A DNA stretch of 19,170 nt. Origin: Acidobacteriota bacterium. Lineage in GTDB: Bacteria; Acidobacteriota; Vicinamibacteria; Marinacidobacterales; SMYC01. The notes below the pieces were generated by a model. It did no database searches and was not told the DNA's origin. It saw nothing but the letters and a program-made list of their open reading frames with translations. Below, in pieces: positions 6,796 through 13,020 of this stretch. The DNA lies in assembly GCA_029263435.1 (NCBI GenBank), contig JAJCXL010000131.1, positions 1 through 19,170 on the forward strand. Direction: 5' to 3'. How positions within the stretch are numbered: the stretch's first letter is position 1; each line of letters begins with the position of its first letter. Both the position numbers and the translations under genes were made by a program.

Positions 6796-8177
6796 TCGAA
6801 AGCCTGAAGAACATCTTCCGGATTCCTGATCTGAGGAACCGGATTTTGTTCACTCTGGGAATGCTGGCGGTCTACCGGCTCGGCAATCACATCCCGACGC
6901 CGGGAGTCAACGCCACCGCTCTGACGGAGTTCTTCGAGCAGAATCGGGACACCTGGTTCGGCTTCGTCGATATGTTCTCCGGCGGCAACCTCTCCCGGGT
7001 CACGGTTTTTGCGCTCGGCATCATGCCGTATATCAGCGCATCGATCATTCTTCAGCTACTCACTGTCGTCTGGCCGTACCTCGAGAAGCTTTCCAAAGAG
7101 GGTGAGCTCGGGCGCAAGAAGATCACCCAGTACACCCGCTACGGTACGGTCTTGCTGGCGGTGATCCAATCGGCCGGTATTTCCGCGTTTCTTCAGCAAC
7201 AAGAGCTGACGGGCGGTCTGGCGTTAGTGTCGAACCCCGGCTGGGGTTTCGGCTTCATGACCGTTCTCACTTTGACGGCCGGCACGGTGTTCATCATGTG
7301 GCTCGGTGAGCAAATCACTGAGCGCGGTGTCGGCAACGGCATGTCACTTCTGATCTTCGCGGGTATCGTGGTGCGCTTCCCCGAAGCCATCGTGGTGACG
7401 ATTCAGAACATGCGGACCGGCGAGCAGTCGGTTTTCGGAGTGCTTCTGCTGATCGTGTTCATGGTCGCGGTCGTCGGCTTCATCGTTTACGTGGAGCGCG
7501 CTCAACGCAAGATTCCGGTCCAATATGCCAAGCGGGTCGTCGGCCGAAAAATGTTTCAGGGGCAATCGACGCACCTGCCGCTGAAAGTAAACACCGGCGG
7601 AGTGATCCCGGTCATTTTCGCGAGCTCGATCATCGCATTGCCGCAGACGTTCGCATCCATGGCGCCGAACAACGTATGGATGGCGAACATCGCCCAGCAA
7701 CTCGCTTGGGGCATGCCGCTCTATACCTTGATCTACGTCGCCGGCATCGTGTTCTTCTGTTACTTCTACACCGCTATCATCTTCAATCCGGACGATGTCG
7801 CAGACAACATGCGCAAGTATGGCGGCTACGTCCCTGGGATCCGACCGGGAAAGAAGACGGCGGAGTACATCGACAACATCTTGACCCGGCTGACCTTTGG
7901 AGGCGCTATTTACCTCGCGGCGGTATCGGTGTTGCCGGAGTTCTTGATCGCCGGTTTTCGCGTCGCGCCGATTCCCATCATTGGTCCGTCTCTCGATGCC
8001 TTCTTGCCGACTTGGATTACCGAAGGCCTTGGCGTCACTTTCTACTTCGGCGGTACGTCGCTGCTCATTATCGTCGGCGTCGCGATGGACACTGTTCAGC
8101 AAATCGAGAGCCAGCTCATCATGCGCCACTATGATGGGTTCATGAAGCGCGGCCGGGTTCGAGGACGTCGTGGTTGA
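6792..8177 (+). CDS. secY: Protein translocase subunit SecY (GTG start)
   Basis: SecY is the pore-forming subunit of the SecYEG channel in the inner membrane. It exports unfolded proteins with SecA and inserts membrane proteins with SRP. The 461-residue product has about ten hydrophobic segments. Family landmarks are the N-terminal PDLRNRILFTLGMLAVYRLGNHIPTPGVN, the cytosolic loop RVVGRKMFQGQ around residue 250, GGVIPVIFASSI, and the C5 loop with GGYVPGIRPGKKTAEYI around residue 345 that contacts SecA and the ribosome. GTG at 6792 overlaps the rplO stop. The C-terminus is short and basic (KRGRVRGRRG). Confidence 0.98.
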   Translation: MIESLKNIFRIPDLRNRILFTLGMLAVYRLGNHIPTPGVNATALTEFFEQNRDTWFGFVDMFSGGNLSRVTVFALGIMPYISASIILQLLTVVWPYLEKLSKEGELGRKKITQYTRYGTVLLAVIQSAGISAFLQQQELTGGLALVSNPGWGFGFMTVLTLTAGTVFIMWLGEQITERGVGNGMSLLIFAGIVVRFPEAIVVTIQNMRTGEQSVFGVLLLIVFMVAVVGFIVYVERAQRKIPVQYAKRVVGRKMFQGQSTHLPLKVNTGGVIPVIFASSIIALPQTFASMAPNNVWMANIAQQLAWGMPLYTLIYVAGIVFFCYFYTAIIFNPDDVADNMRKYGGYVPGIRPGKKTAEYIDNILTRLTFGGAIYLAAVSVLPEFLIAGFRVAPIPIIGPSLDAFLPTWITEGLGVTFYFGGTSLLIIVGVAMDTVQQIESQLIMRHYDGFMKRGRVRGRRG

Positions 8178-8181
8178 GCCC

Positions 8182-8766
8182 ATGGTGAGACTCATCTTGC
8201 TCGGACCGCCAGGTGCCGGAAAGGGTACTCAGGCCGCCCGGTTGTCTACCGAGCTCGCCATCCCGCATGTTTCGACCGGGGTGATTTTGCGTGACGCTGC
8301 CGCCGAAGGCACGAAGCTCGGGCTGAAGGCCAAAGAGATTATGGATGCGGGGCGGCTCGTGTCGGATGACATTATGCTCGGCATCATCCGGGATCGCCTC
8401 GCCCACACTGATTGCGCGGACGGGTTCATCCTCGACGGGTTTCCTCGAACGATCCCGCAAGCGGAGGCACTGGACCGACTGTTGGCCGAGGTCGACGCGC
8501 CGCCGGTGGTGCTCGCGAATCTCGAGCTGGGTGAAGACGAGCTCCGACAGCGGATCGAGACTCGTCGAAGCGCCGACCAACGCTCCGATGACAGCGAAGA
8601 TACGATGCTGCGGCGCTTTCAGGTCTACCAAGAACAAACTCGACCGCTGCTCGACTATTATGGTGAGCGCGTCGCCGCCATCGAGGGGCGAGGCTCGATC
8701 GATGATGTCTATCGCAGACTCTCGACCGCCCTTCGTGAAATGACCTCCAAGGAGCCCACTGGATGA
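8182..8766 (+). CDS. adk: Adenylate kinase, short-LID type
   Basis: Adenylate kinase catalyses ATP + AMP = 2 ADP in the cytosol. The ATG at 8182 gives a 194-residue protein starting MVRLILLGPPGAGKGTQ with the P-loop at residues 8-15. The upstream GTG at 8170 lies inside secY and would add four residues. DGFPRT and the Arg-rich RIETRRSADQRSDDSEDT region are present. The LID is the short form without the roughly 27-residue zinc or Zn-like insert. An oddity is the AMP-site motif normally STGD, which reads STGV here (GTG codon near 8281). The stop overlaps map by 4 bases. Confidence 0.96.
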   Translation: MVRLILLGPPGAGKGTQAARLSTELAIPHVSTGVILRDAAAEGTKLGLKAKEIMDAGRLVSDDIMLGIIRDRLAHTDCADGFILDGFPRTIPQAEALDRLLAEVDAPPVVLANLELGEDELRQRIETRRSADQRSDDSEDTMLRRFQVYQEQTRPLLDYYGERVAAIEGRGSIDDVYRRLSTALREMTSKEPTG

Positions 8767-9545
8767 TCCGACGGCGCTCCGACAAAGAAATGGATAAGAT
8801 GCACCAAGCGAATGCGATCGTCTTGCAGACGCTCGAGATTCTCCAGGACGCACTCGAGCCTGGGATCTCGACCTCTGAGCTCGACCGCATCGCTGCCGCG
8901 AACCTCGCCAAAGAAGGCGCGACTGCAGCCTTCAAGGGCTATCGAGGGTTTCCGGCCTCGCTTTGTGTCTCTATCAACGAGCAGGTGGTTCACGGTATTC
9001 CATCACCGGACAAGATCTTGGAGAATGGCGACATCGTCAGCCTCGATTTCGGTGCCGTCGTCGATGGCTATTTCGGCGACAACGCCGTCACCGCGGCGGT
9101 CGGAGACACGACGCCGGAGCTCGAAAAACTCTTAAAAATCACCGAAGAAGCCATGTTCAAGGGAATCCAAGCGATGATGCCGGGCAATCATGTGTCCGAT
9201 ATCGGCTACGCGGTTCAGTCCCATGCGGAGCGGCATGGCTACTCGGTGGTGCGCGACTTCGTCGGGCACGGGATCGGCCGAGCTCTTCACGAGGATCCAC
9301 CCGTTCCGAATTATGTACAAGGCGGTCGGGACCCCAAGCTTTCCGCCGGGATGTGTCTCGCTATCGAGCCGATGGTCAACACCGGAAGCCACGAAGTTCG
9401 GACGCTTTCGGACAAGTGGACCGTCGTCACCGAGGACGGTGGCTACTCGGCCCATTTCGAGCGATCGGTCGCCATCACGAATGACGGACCGTGGATCTTG
9501 GCCCAACCGCGCACGGTCTATTCCGAGGGAGCAAAGGTTGTCTAA
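8763..9545 (+). CDS. map: Type I methionine aminopeptidase
   Basis: This enzyme removes the initiator methionine from nascent cytosolic proteins. The 260-residue product has all the metal ligands of the pita-bread fold in order: Asp95 (SLDFG), Asp106 (FGDN), His169 (GHGIG), Glu202 (AIEPM) and Glu233 (HFER), plus the catalytic His77 in VVHGIP. There is no N-terminal zinc finger or SH3-binding extension. The ATG overlaps the adk stop (ATGA), and its 3' end overlaps the infA start, so adk, map and infA are probably translationally coupled. Confidence 0.97.
   Translation: MIRRRSDKEMDKMHQANAIVLQTLEILQDALEPGISTSELDRIAAANLAKEGATAAFKGYRGFPASLCVSINEQVVHGIPSPDKILENGDIVSLDFGAVVDGYFGDNAVTAAVGDTTPELEKLLKITEEAMFKGIQAMMPGNHVSDIGYAVQSHAERHGYSVVRDFVGHGIGRALHEDPPVPNYVQGGRDPKLSAGMCLAIEPMVNTGSHEVRTLSDKWTVVTEDGGYSAHFERSVAITNDGPWILAQPRTVYSEGAKVV
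9525..9530 (+). promoter_or_regulatory. ribosome-binding site of infA inside the map gene
   Basis: GAGGGA lies 7 bases before the TTG start of infA at 9538 and within the last codons of map. A second purine stretch (AAAGG, 9533-9537) abuts the TTG and is too close to act alone. Confidence 0.6.
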
Positions 9546-9756
9546 AGAGGACGCGATCGAGGTTTCGGCGACGGTGCTCGAGCCGCTTCCGAATGCTATG
9601 TTCAAAGTCGAGCTAGAGAACAAACATCAAGTTCTCGCACACGTGTCTGGCAAGATGCGTAAGCATTTCATCCGGATCTTGCCGGGTGACAAAGTGTTGG
9701 TTGAGCTGTCTCCCTACGATTTGACTCGGGGACGGATCGTCTACCGCTACAAATAA
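9538..9756 (+). CDS. infA: Translation initiation factor IF-1 (TTG start, overlaps map)
   Basis: IF-1 binds the ribosomal A site during initiation and modulates IF-2 and IF-3. The 72-residue product is the exact family length. TTG at 9538 gives MSKEDAIEVSATVLEPLPNAMF, followed by the OB-fold core LAHVSGKMRKHFIRILPGDKVLVELSPYDLTRGRIVYRYK. In-frame ATGs further upstream (for example 9481) would add non-conserved residues encoded within map. The start overlaps the map stop by 8 bases, which implies reinitiation or coupling. Confidence 0.96.
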   Translation: MSKEDAIEVSATVLEPLPNAMFKVELENKHQVLAHVSGKMRKHFIRILPGDKVLVELSPYDLTRGRIVYRYK

Positions 9757-9790
9757 GGCGTGTAAGCACGGCTAAAGGAAAAAAGAGAAA

Positions 9791-9904
9791 ATGAAAGTGA
9801 GAGCTTCGGTAAGGCGCATTTGCACGAAGTGCAAGATCATTCGTCGTCGCGGAGTCGTCCGGGTGATCTGCACCAACCCCAAGCACAAGCAGCGGCAGGG
9901 ATGA
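9791..9904 (+). CDS. rpmJ: 50S ribosomal protein L36, zinc-ribbon type
   Basis: L36 is the smallest large-subunit protein. The 37-residue product reads MKVRASVRRICTKCKIIRRR at its start. It has the zinc ligands Cys11, Cys14, Cys27 and His32, the ancestral C+ form, and ends KHKQRQG. The ATG follows an A/G-rich leader (AAAGGAAAAAAGAGAAA) that supplies the ribosome-binding site. It lies between infA and rpsM as in most spc/alpha fusions. Confidence 0.96.
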   Translation: MKVRASVRRICTKCKIIRRRGVVRVICTNPKHKQRQG

Positions 9905-9972
9905 GCCAATGAGAGCTCGGTGCAACACCAGAAACTGCAGTCGTCGCGATGGCGACATAAGGAGAAGCTAAC

Positions 9973-10341
9973 GTGGCACGTATTGCGGGAGTGGATTTAC
10001 CTCGCGAAAAGCGGATCGGTATTGGTTTGACCTATATCTACGGCATTGGCGACAGGCGGTCCGAGGCCATCCTGACGAAGGCCGGGATCGAGGCAACGAT
10101 TCGTGTCAAAGAGCTGACCGAAGAGCAGGTGCGCCAGATCAGCCAGACCATCGACGCTGAAGGCGGTGTCGAAGGTGACCTGCGCAAAGAAATATCGATG
10201 AACATCAAACGGCTGATGGACATCGGCGCTTATCGCGGATTGAGGCACCGGCGCGGACTGCCCGCGCGGGGACAACGCACCAGCACGAACGCGAGGACCC
10301 GAAAAGGGCCCAAACGTGGTCAGCAGGTTAGGAAGAGGTAG
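9973..10341 (+). CDS. rpsM: 30S ribosomal protein S13 (GTG start)
   Basis: S13 in the 30S head contacts the P-site tRNA and L5. The 122-residue product starts MARIAGVDLPREKRIGIGLTYIYGIG, contains the helix-two-turn-helix region, and ends with GLRHRRGLPARGQRTSTNARTRKGPKRG, the family's basic tail. GTG at 9973 is forced, because an in-frame TAA at 9958-9960 lies just upstream. GGAGAA at 9961-9966 is the ribosome-binding site. It is the first gene of the alpha block. Confidence 0.97.
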   Translation: MARIAGVDLPREKRIGIGLTYIYGIGDRRSEAILTKAGIEATIRVKELTEEQVRQISQTIDAEGGVEGDLRKEISMNIKRLMDIGAYRGLRHRRGLPARGQRTSTNARTRKGPKRGQQVRKR

Positions 10342-10349
10342 TTAGCCCG

Positions 10350-10763
10350 ATGGCGAAAAACAAGAAGGACGACAAGAAGGGCAAGCGCAAGTCCTTCAAG
10401 AAGAAGGAAAAGCGCACCCTGCTGAGTGGGATTGCTCACATTCAAGCTACGTTCAACAACACGCACATCACGATCTCGGACGTGGAAGGCAATGTCGTCG
10501 CATGGGCGAGTGCAGGTGGGCAGGGATTCAAGGGCTCACGCAAAGGCACGCCCTTCGCGGCTCAACAGGCGGCGAGCCAGGCGGCTCAGACCGCTCGTTC
10601 GATGGGTTGCAAATCGGTCGACGTACGTGTGAAAGGGCCCGGATCGGGGCGAGAGTCTGCCATCCGTGCGCTCCAAGCGGCAGGCATCGCGGTGCGCTCC
10701 ATCAAGGACGTGACTCCGATCCCACACAATGGTTGCCGTCCGCCAAAAAGGCGCCGGGTGTGA
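10350..10763 (+). CDS. rpsK: 30S ribosomal protein S11
   Basis: S11 is a platform protein of the 30S subunit near the E site. The 137-residue product has a lysine-rich leader of about 25 residues, then HIQATFNNTHITISDVEGNVVAWASAGGQGFKGSRKGTPFAAQ and the C-terminal GIAVRSIKDVTPIPHNGCRPPKRRRV. The PHNG asparagine is the site known to form isoaspartate in E. coli S11. It lies 8 bases after rpsM. Confidence 0.98.
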   Translation: MAKNKKDDKKGKRKSFKKKEKRTLLSGIAHIQATFNNTHITISDVEGNVVAWASAGGQGFKGSRKGTPFAAQQAASQAAQTARSMGCKSVDVRVKGPGSGRESAIRALQAAGIAVRSIKDVTPIPHNGCRPPKRRRV

Positions 10764-10820
10764 TCGAGGCGCAGGTTCACGAGGTCGCTACCAGACCGGA
10801 TGGACGAAAGAGCTCGAGTA

Positions 10821-10837
10821 CAGGTTCGAAAGAACTG
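10821..10837 (+). other. small bulged hairpin with GAAA loop in the rpsD leader
   Basis: CA-G-GTTC / GAAA / GAACTG folds as a four-pair stem (10824-10827 with 10832-10835) closed by a GNRA-type GAAA loop. Two more pairs (10821-10822 with 10836-10837) lie across a bulged G at 10823. It directly precedes the rpsD Shine-Dalgarno in the 87-base rpsK-rpsD gap. Whether it is functional is unknown. Confidence 0.35.
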
Positions 10838-10845
10838 AGGGAGGA
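10837..10845 (+). promoter_or_regulatory. strong ribosome-binding site of rpsD (decides TTG start)
   Basis: GAGGGAGGA ends 5 bases before TTG 10851. An in-frame TGA at 10836-10838 rules out any upstream start in this frame, so the TTG is the only start giving the conserved S4 N-terminus. Confidence 0.7.
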
Positions 10846-10850
10846 ATCGA

Positions 10851-11480
10851 TTGGCTAGGTATCGCGGTCCAGTGTGTCGGCTTTGCCGACGAGAAGGGAT
10901 GAAGCTCTTTCTCAAAGGAGAAAGATGCTTCGGACCCAAGTGTGCCATTGAAAAGCGGAATTTCGCACCGGGCGCTCATGGAAAAACCAGACGTTCCCGG
11001 ATTCAGGGTTACGGCCTGCAGCTTCGAGAGAAGCAAAAGGTCAAACGGACCTATGGTCTCCTGGAGAAGCAGTTTCGCCTCTATTTCGAGCGCGCGGAGA
11101 AGACCCGAGGCATCACCGGTGAGGTGCTGCTGCAGTCTCTCGAGCGTCGCTTGGACAACACCGTGTACCGACTCGGGTTCGCGACCTCCAGACCGCAGGC
11201 TCGTCTGCTCGTTCGACACGGACACGTTCGTGTGGGCGAACGACGCGTCAACATCCCTTCCTACTCGGTACGAGAGGGAGATCAGGTCTCGATGAGCACC
11301 AAGTACTCGAAACACCCGAACCTCGAGCATTCATTGGACGTCGCTCGGAGTCGCGGTCTACCGAAATGGCTCGAGTTGAGCGCGGAAGGTATATCGGGCA
11401 AAGTCGTGTCTTTGCCCAGTCGTGAAGATTTGGAGCTCTCTTTTCAAGAGCAGCTCATCGTCGAGCTGTACTCGAAATAA
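10851..11480 (+). CDS. rpsD: 30S ribosomal protein S4, zinc-cysteine type (TTG start)
   Basis: S4 nucleates assembly of the 16S 5' domain and in several bacteria represses its own operon. The 209-residue product begins MARYRGPVCRLCRREGMKLF, with the C+ zinc site Cys9, Cys12, Cys26 and Cys31. The S4 RNA-binding domain spans about residues 98-160 (RRLDNTVYRLGFATSRPQARLLVRHGHVRV, then VNIPSYSVREGD). The C-terminus is LPSREDLELSFQEQLIVELYSK. The weak TTG start combined with a strong Shine-Dalgarno and an adjacent hairpin would suit translational control, but that is inference. Confidence 0.97.
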   Translation: MARYRGPVCRLCRREGMKLFLKGERCFGPKCAIEKRNFAPGAHGKTRRSRIQGYGLQLREKQKVKRTYGLLEKQFRLYFERAEKTRGITGEVLLQSLERRLDNTVYRLGFATSRPQARLLVRHGHVRVGERRVNIPSYSVREGDQVSMSTKYSKHPNLEHSLDVARSRGLPKWLELSAEGISGKVVSLPSREDLELSFQEQLIVELYSK

Positions 11481-11515
11481 CGGGAAAGCTGGACGCGAGG
11501 AGGATTTTCGAAGTT

Positions 11516-12472
11516 ATGCTGTGGACAGGATTTCAAAAGCCGAAACGGCTCGAGGTCGACCATACTTCCCTTACGAAGCAATATGGCCGTTTCTACGCCC
11601 AGCCGTTTGAACGCGGTTTCGGGACGACGATTGGCAATGCCCTGAGACGGGTGTTGTTGTCTTCCATCGAAGGGGCTGCGATCACTGCGGTCAAGATCGA
11701 TGGTGTGCTCCACGAGTTCTCGCCTATTCCGGGAGCGCTCGAGGATACGACCGAGATCATTCTGAATCTCAAACAGGTCCCGTTCAAGCTGCATTCCCCG
11801 GGTCCGAAGACGGTCACCCTCTCCGCCGAAGGCGAAGGGGTGGTGAAGTCGAGTGACATCGAGCTACCCGCGGACGTCGAGGTCCTCGACGGTGACGTCG
11901 TCATCGCGAACTTGACGGCTTCGGGTCGGCTCAGAGTGGAAATGCGCTTGAACGACGGCCGCGGATACGTCGCTGCCGAGAAGAATTTCGACGATGACTT
12001 GACCTTGGGCTATATCCCCTTGGACGCGGTTCATTCACCCGTCAAAAAGGTGAATTACATCGTGGAGTCGGCGCGAGTCGGACAAGCGACGGACTACGAC
12101 AAGCTCAGCATGGATGTGTGGACCAATGGCTGCGTGTCGCCTCAAGACGCGGTCGGACTCGCGTCCAAGCTCCTCAAAGATCATCTCTCCATCTTCATCA
12201 ACTTCGAGGAAGAGGGAACGGTTGACGAAGCCGGGATCGAGACCGAGCGCGACGCTATCGTCGAACATCTCAATCGAAGCGTCGATGAGCTCGAGCTTTC
12301 AGTGCGTTCCTATAATTGCCTGAAGAATGCCGACATCAAGACCATCGGTGAGCTGGTGCAAAAGTCTGAAGCCGAAATGCTGAAGACCAAGAACTTCGGA
12401 CGCAAGTCCCTCAACGAGATCAAGGAGATCTTGAACACGATGGGGCTTTCGCTCGGGATGAGAATCGACTAA
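11516..12472 (+). CDS. rpoA: DNA-directed RNA polymerase subunit alpha
   Basis: Alpha dimerises to start RNA polymerase assembly and contacts UP elements and activators. The 318-residue product has the N-terminal domain with YGRFYAQPFERGFGTTIGNALRRVLLSSIEGAAITAVKIDGVLHEFSPIPGALEDTTEIILNLK. The C-terminal domain (about residues 250-318) reads VRSYNCLKNADIKTIGELVQ ... NFGRKSLNEIKEILNTMGLSLGMRID, including the DNA-contact arginine of the VRS motif. GAGGAGGA at 11497-11504 is the ribosome-binding site. The stop and the rplQ start share one base (TAATG). Confidence 0.98.
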   Translation: MLWTGFQKPKRLEVDHTSLTKQYGRFYAQPFERGFGTTIGNALRRVLLSSIEGAAITAVKIDGVLHEFSPIPGALEDTTEIILNLKQVPFKLHSPGPKTVTLSAEGEGVVKSSDIELPADVEVLDGDVVIANLTASGRLRVEMRLNDGRGYVAAEKNFDDDLTLGYIPLDAVHSPVKKVNYIVESARVGQATDYDKLSMDVWTNGCVSPQDAVGLASKLLKDHLSIFINFEEEGTVDEAGIETERDAIVEHLNRSVDELELSVRSYNCLKNADIKTIGELVQKSEAEMLKTKNFGRKSLNEIKEILNTMGLSLGMRID

Positions 12473-12930
12473 TGAGACATCGCATGGCCCATCGCAAGCT
12501 TGGGCGGACTTCGGAGCACCGCAAGAGCCTGTTGCGAAACATGGCTGCTTCCTTGATTGCCCACGAGCGCATCCGCACGACGGAGACCAAAGCCAAAGAG
12601 CTGCGGCCTTTCGTCGAGAAGCTCATCACGCTGGGCAAGAAGGACACGCTCCACGCGCGGCGTCGTGCACTGTCCATCCTTCCTCGAAAAGACATCGTGC
12701 ATCGCCTGTTCGGAGAGATCTCCCCGAGATTCAACGAACGACCTGGCGGTTACACTCGTATTCTGAAGCTCGGCCCGAGGAAAGGTGACGGCGCGTCGAT
12801 GGCTTTCATCGAGCTGGTCGACTACGAGTTCAAAGGGGGCGACGGCCCGGCTCCCGAAAAGCCGGCCAAGGCTGAGAAAAAAGGGAAGAAGACAGCCGAG
12901 CCTGCCGAAGACGCCGCCGAGGAAGCGTAA
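12472..12930 (+). CDS. rplQ: 50S ribosomal protein L17, with charged C-terminal tail
   Basis: L17 lies at the tunnel exit of the large subunit. Residues 1-120 are canonical: MRHRMAHRKLGRTSEHRKSLLRNMAASLIAHERIRTTETKAKELRPFVEKLITLGKK, then GGYTRILKLGPRKGDGASMAFIELVDYE. The remaining 32 residues are a Lys/Ala/Glu/Pro tail (about 121-152) that looks disordered. Tails of this sort recur in L17 of several phyla but vary in sequence. This is the last gene of the ribosomal array, followed by a convergent hairpin region. Confidence 0.96.
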   Translation: MRHRMAHRKLGRTSEHRKSLLRNMAASLIAHERIRTTETKAKELRPFVEKLITLGKKDTLHARRRALSILPRKDIVHRLFGEISPRFNERPGGYTRILKLGPRKGDGASMAFIELVDYEFKGGDGPAPEKPAKAEKKGKKTAEPAEDAAEEA

Positions 12931-12948
12931 GCGTCCTAATAATTTCTC

Positions 12949-13020
12949 GCCCTATTGGGCACCTCGTCCGACCCGCCAAGTGGCGCTCGAGACGAGGTGC
13001 CGAAGGCTCTTATTCCTTCG
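12949..13020. terminator. hairpin cluster between convergent rplQ and EF-G-like gene
   Basis: The main structure is a perfect 11-pair stem, GGCACCTCGTC (12958-12968) with GACGAGGTGCC (12991-13001). It encloses a nested CGCC-AAGT-GGCG hairpin (12974-12985). A second 6-pair stem, CGAAGG/CCTTCG (13001-13006 with 13015-13020), spans the stop codon of the minus-strand gene. A competing GCCC-TATT-GGGC stem lies at 12949-12960. There is no clean U-tract on either strand, only a pyrimidine-rich stretch on the + side. It is likely a bidirectional transcription end, intrinsic or Rho-assisted. Confidence 0.5.

Noticed and set aside
7344..8195. 283-codon minus-strand open frame opposite secY
   Set aside because: It is antisense to a fully conserved SecY. 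Its composition (Asp/Arg/His-rich) is typical of a codon-bias shadow in GC-rich DNA.
9190..9537. Upstream in-frame extension of infA starting within map
   Set aside because: The added residues are a shadow of map, while the TTG at 9538 reproduces the standard 72-residue IF-1.
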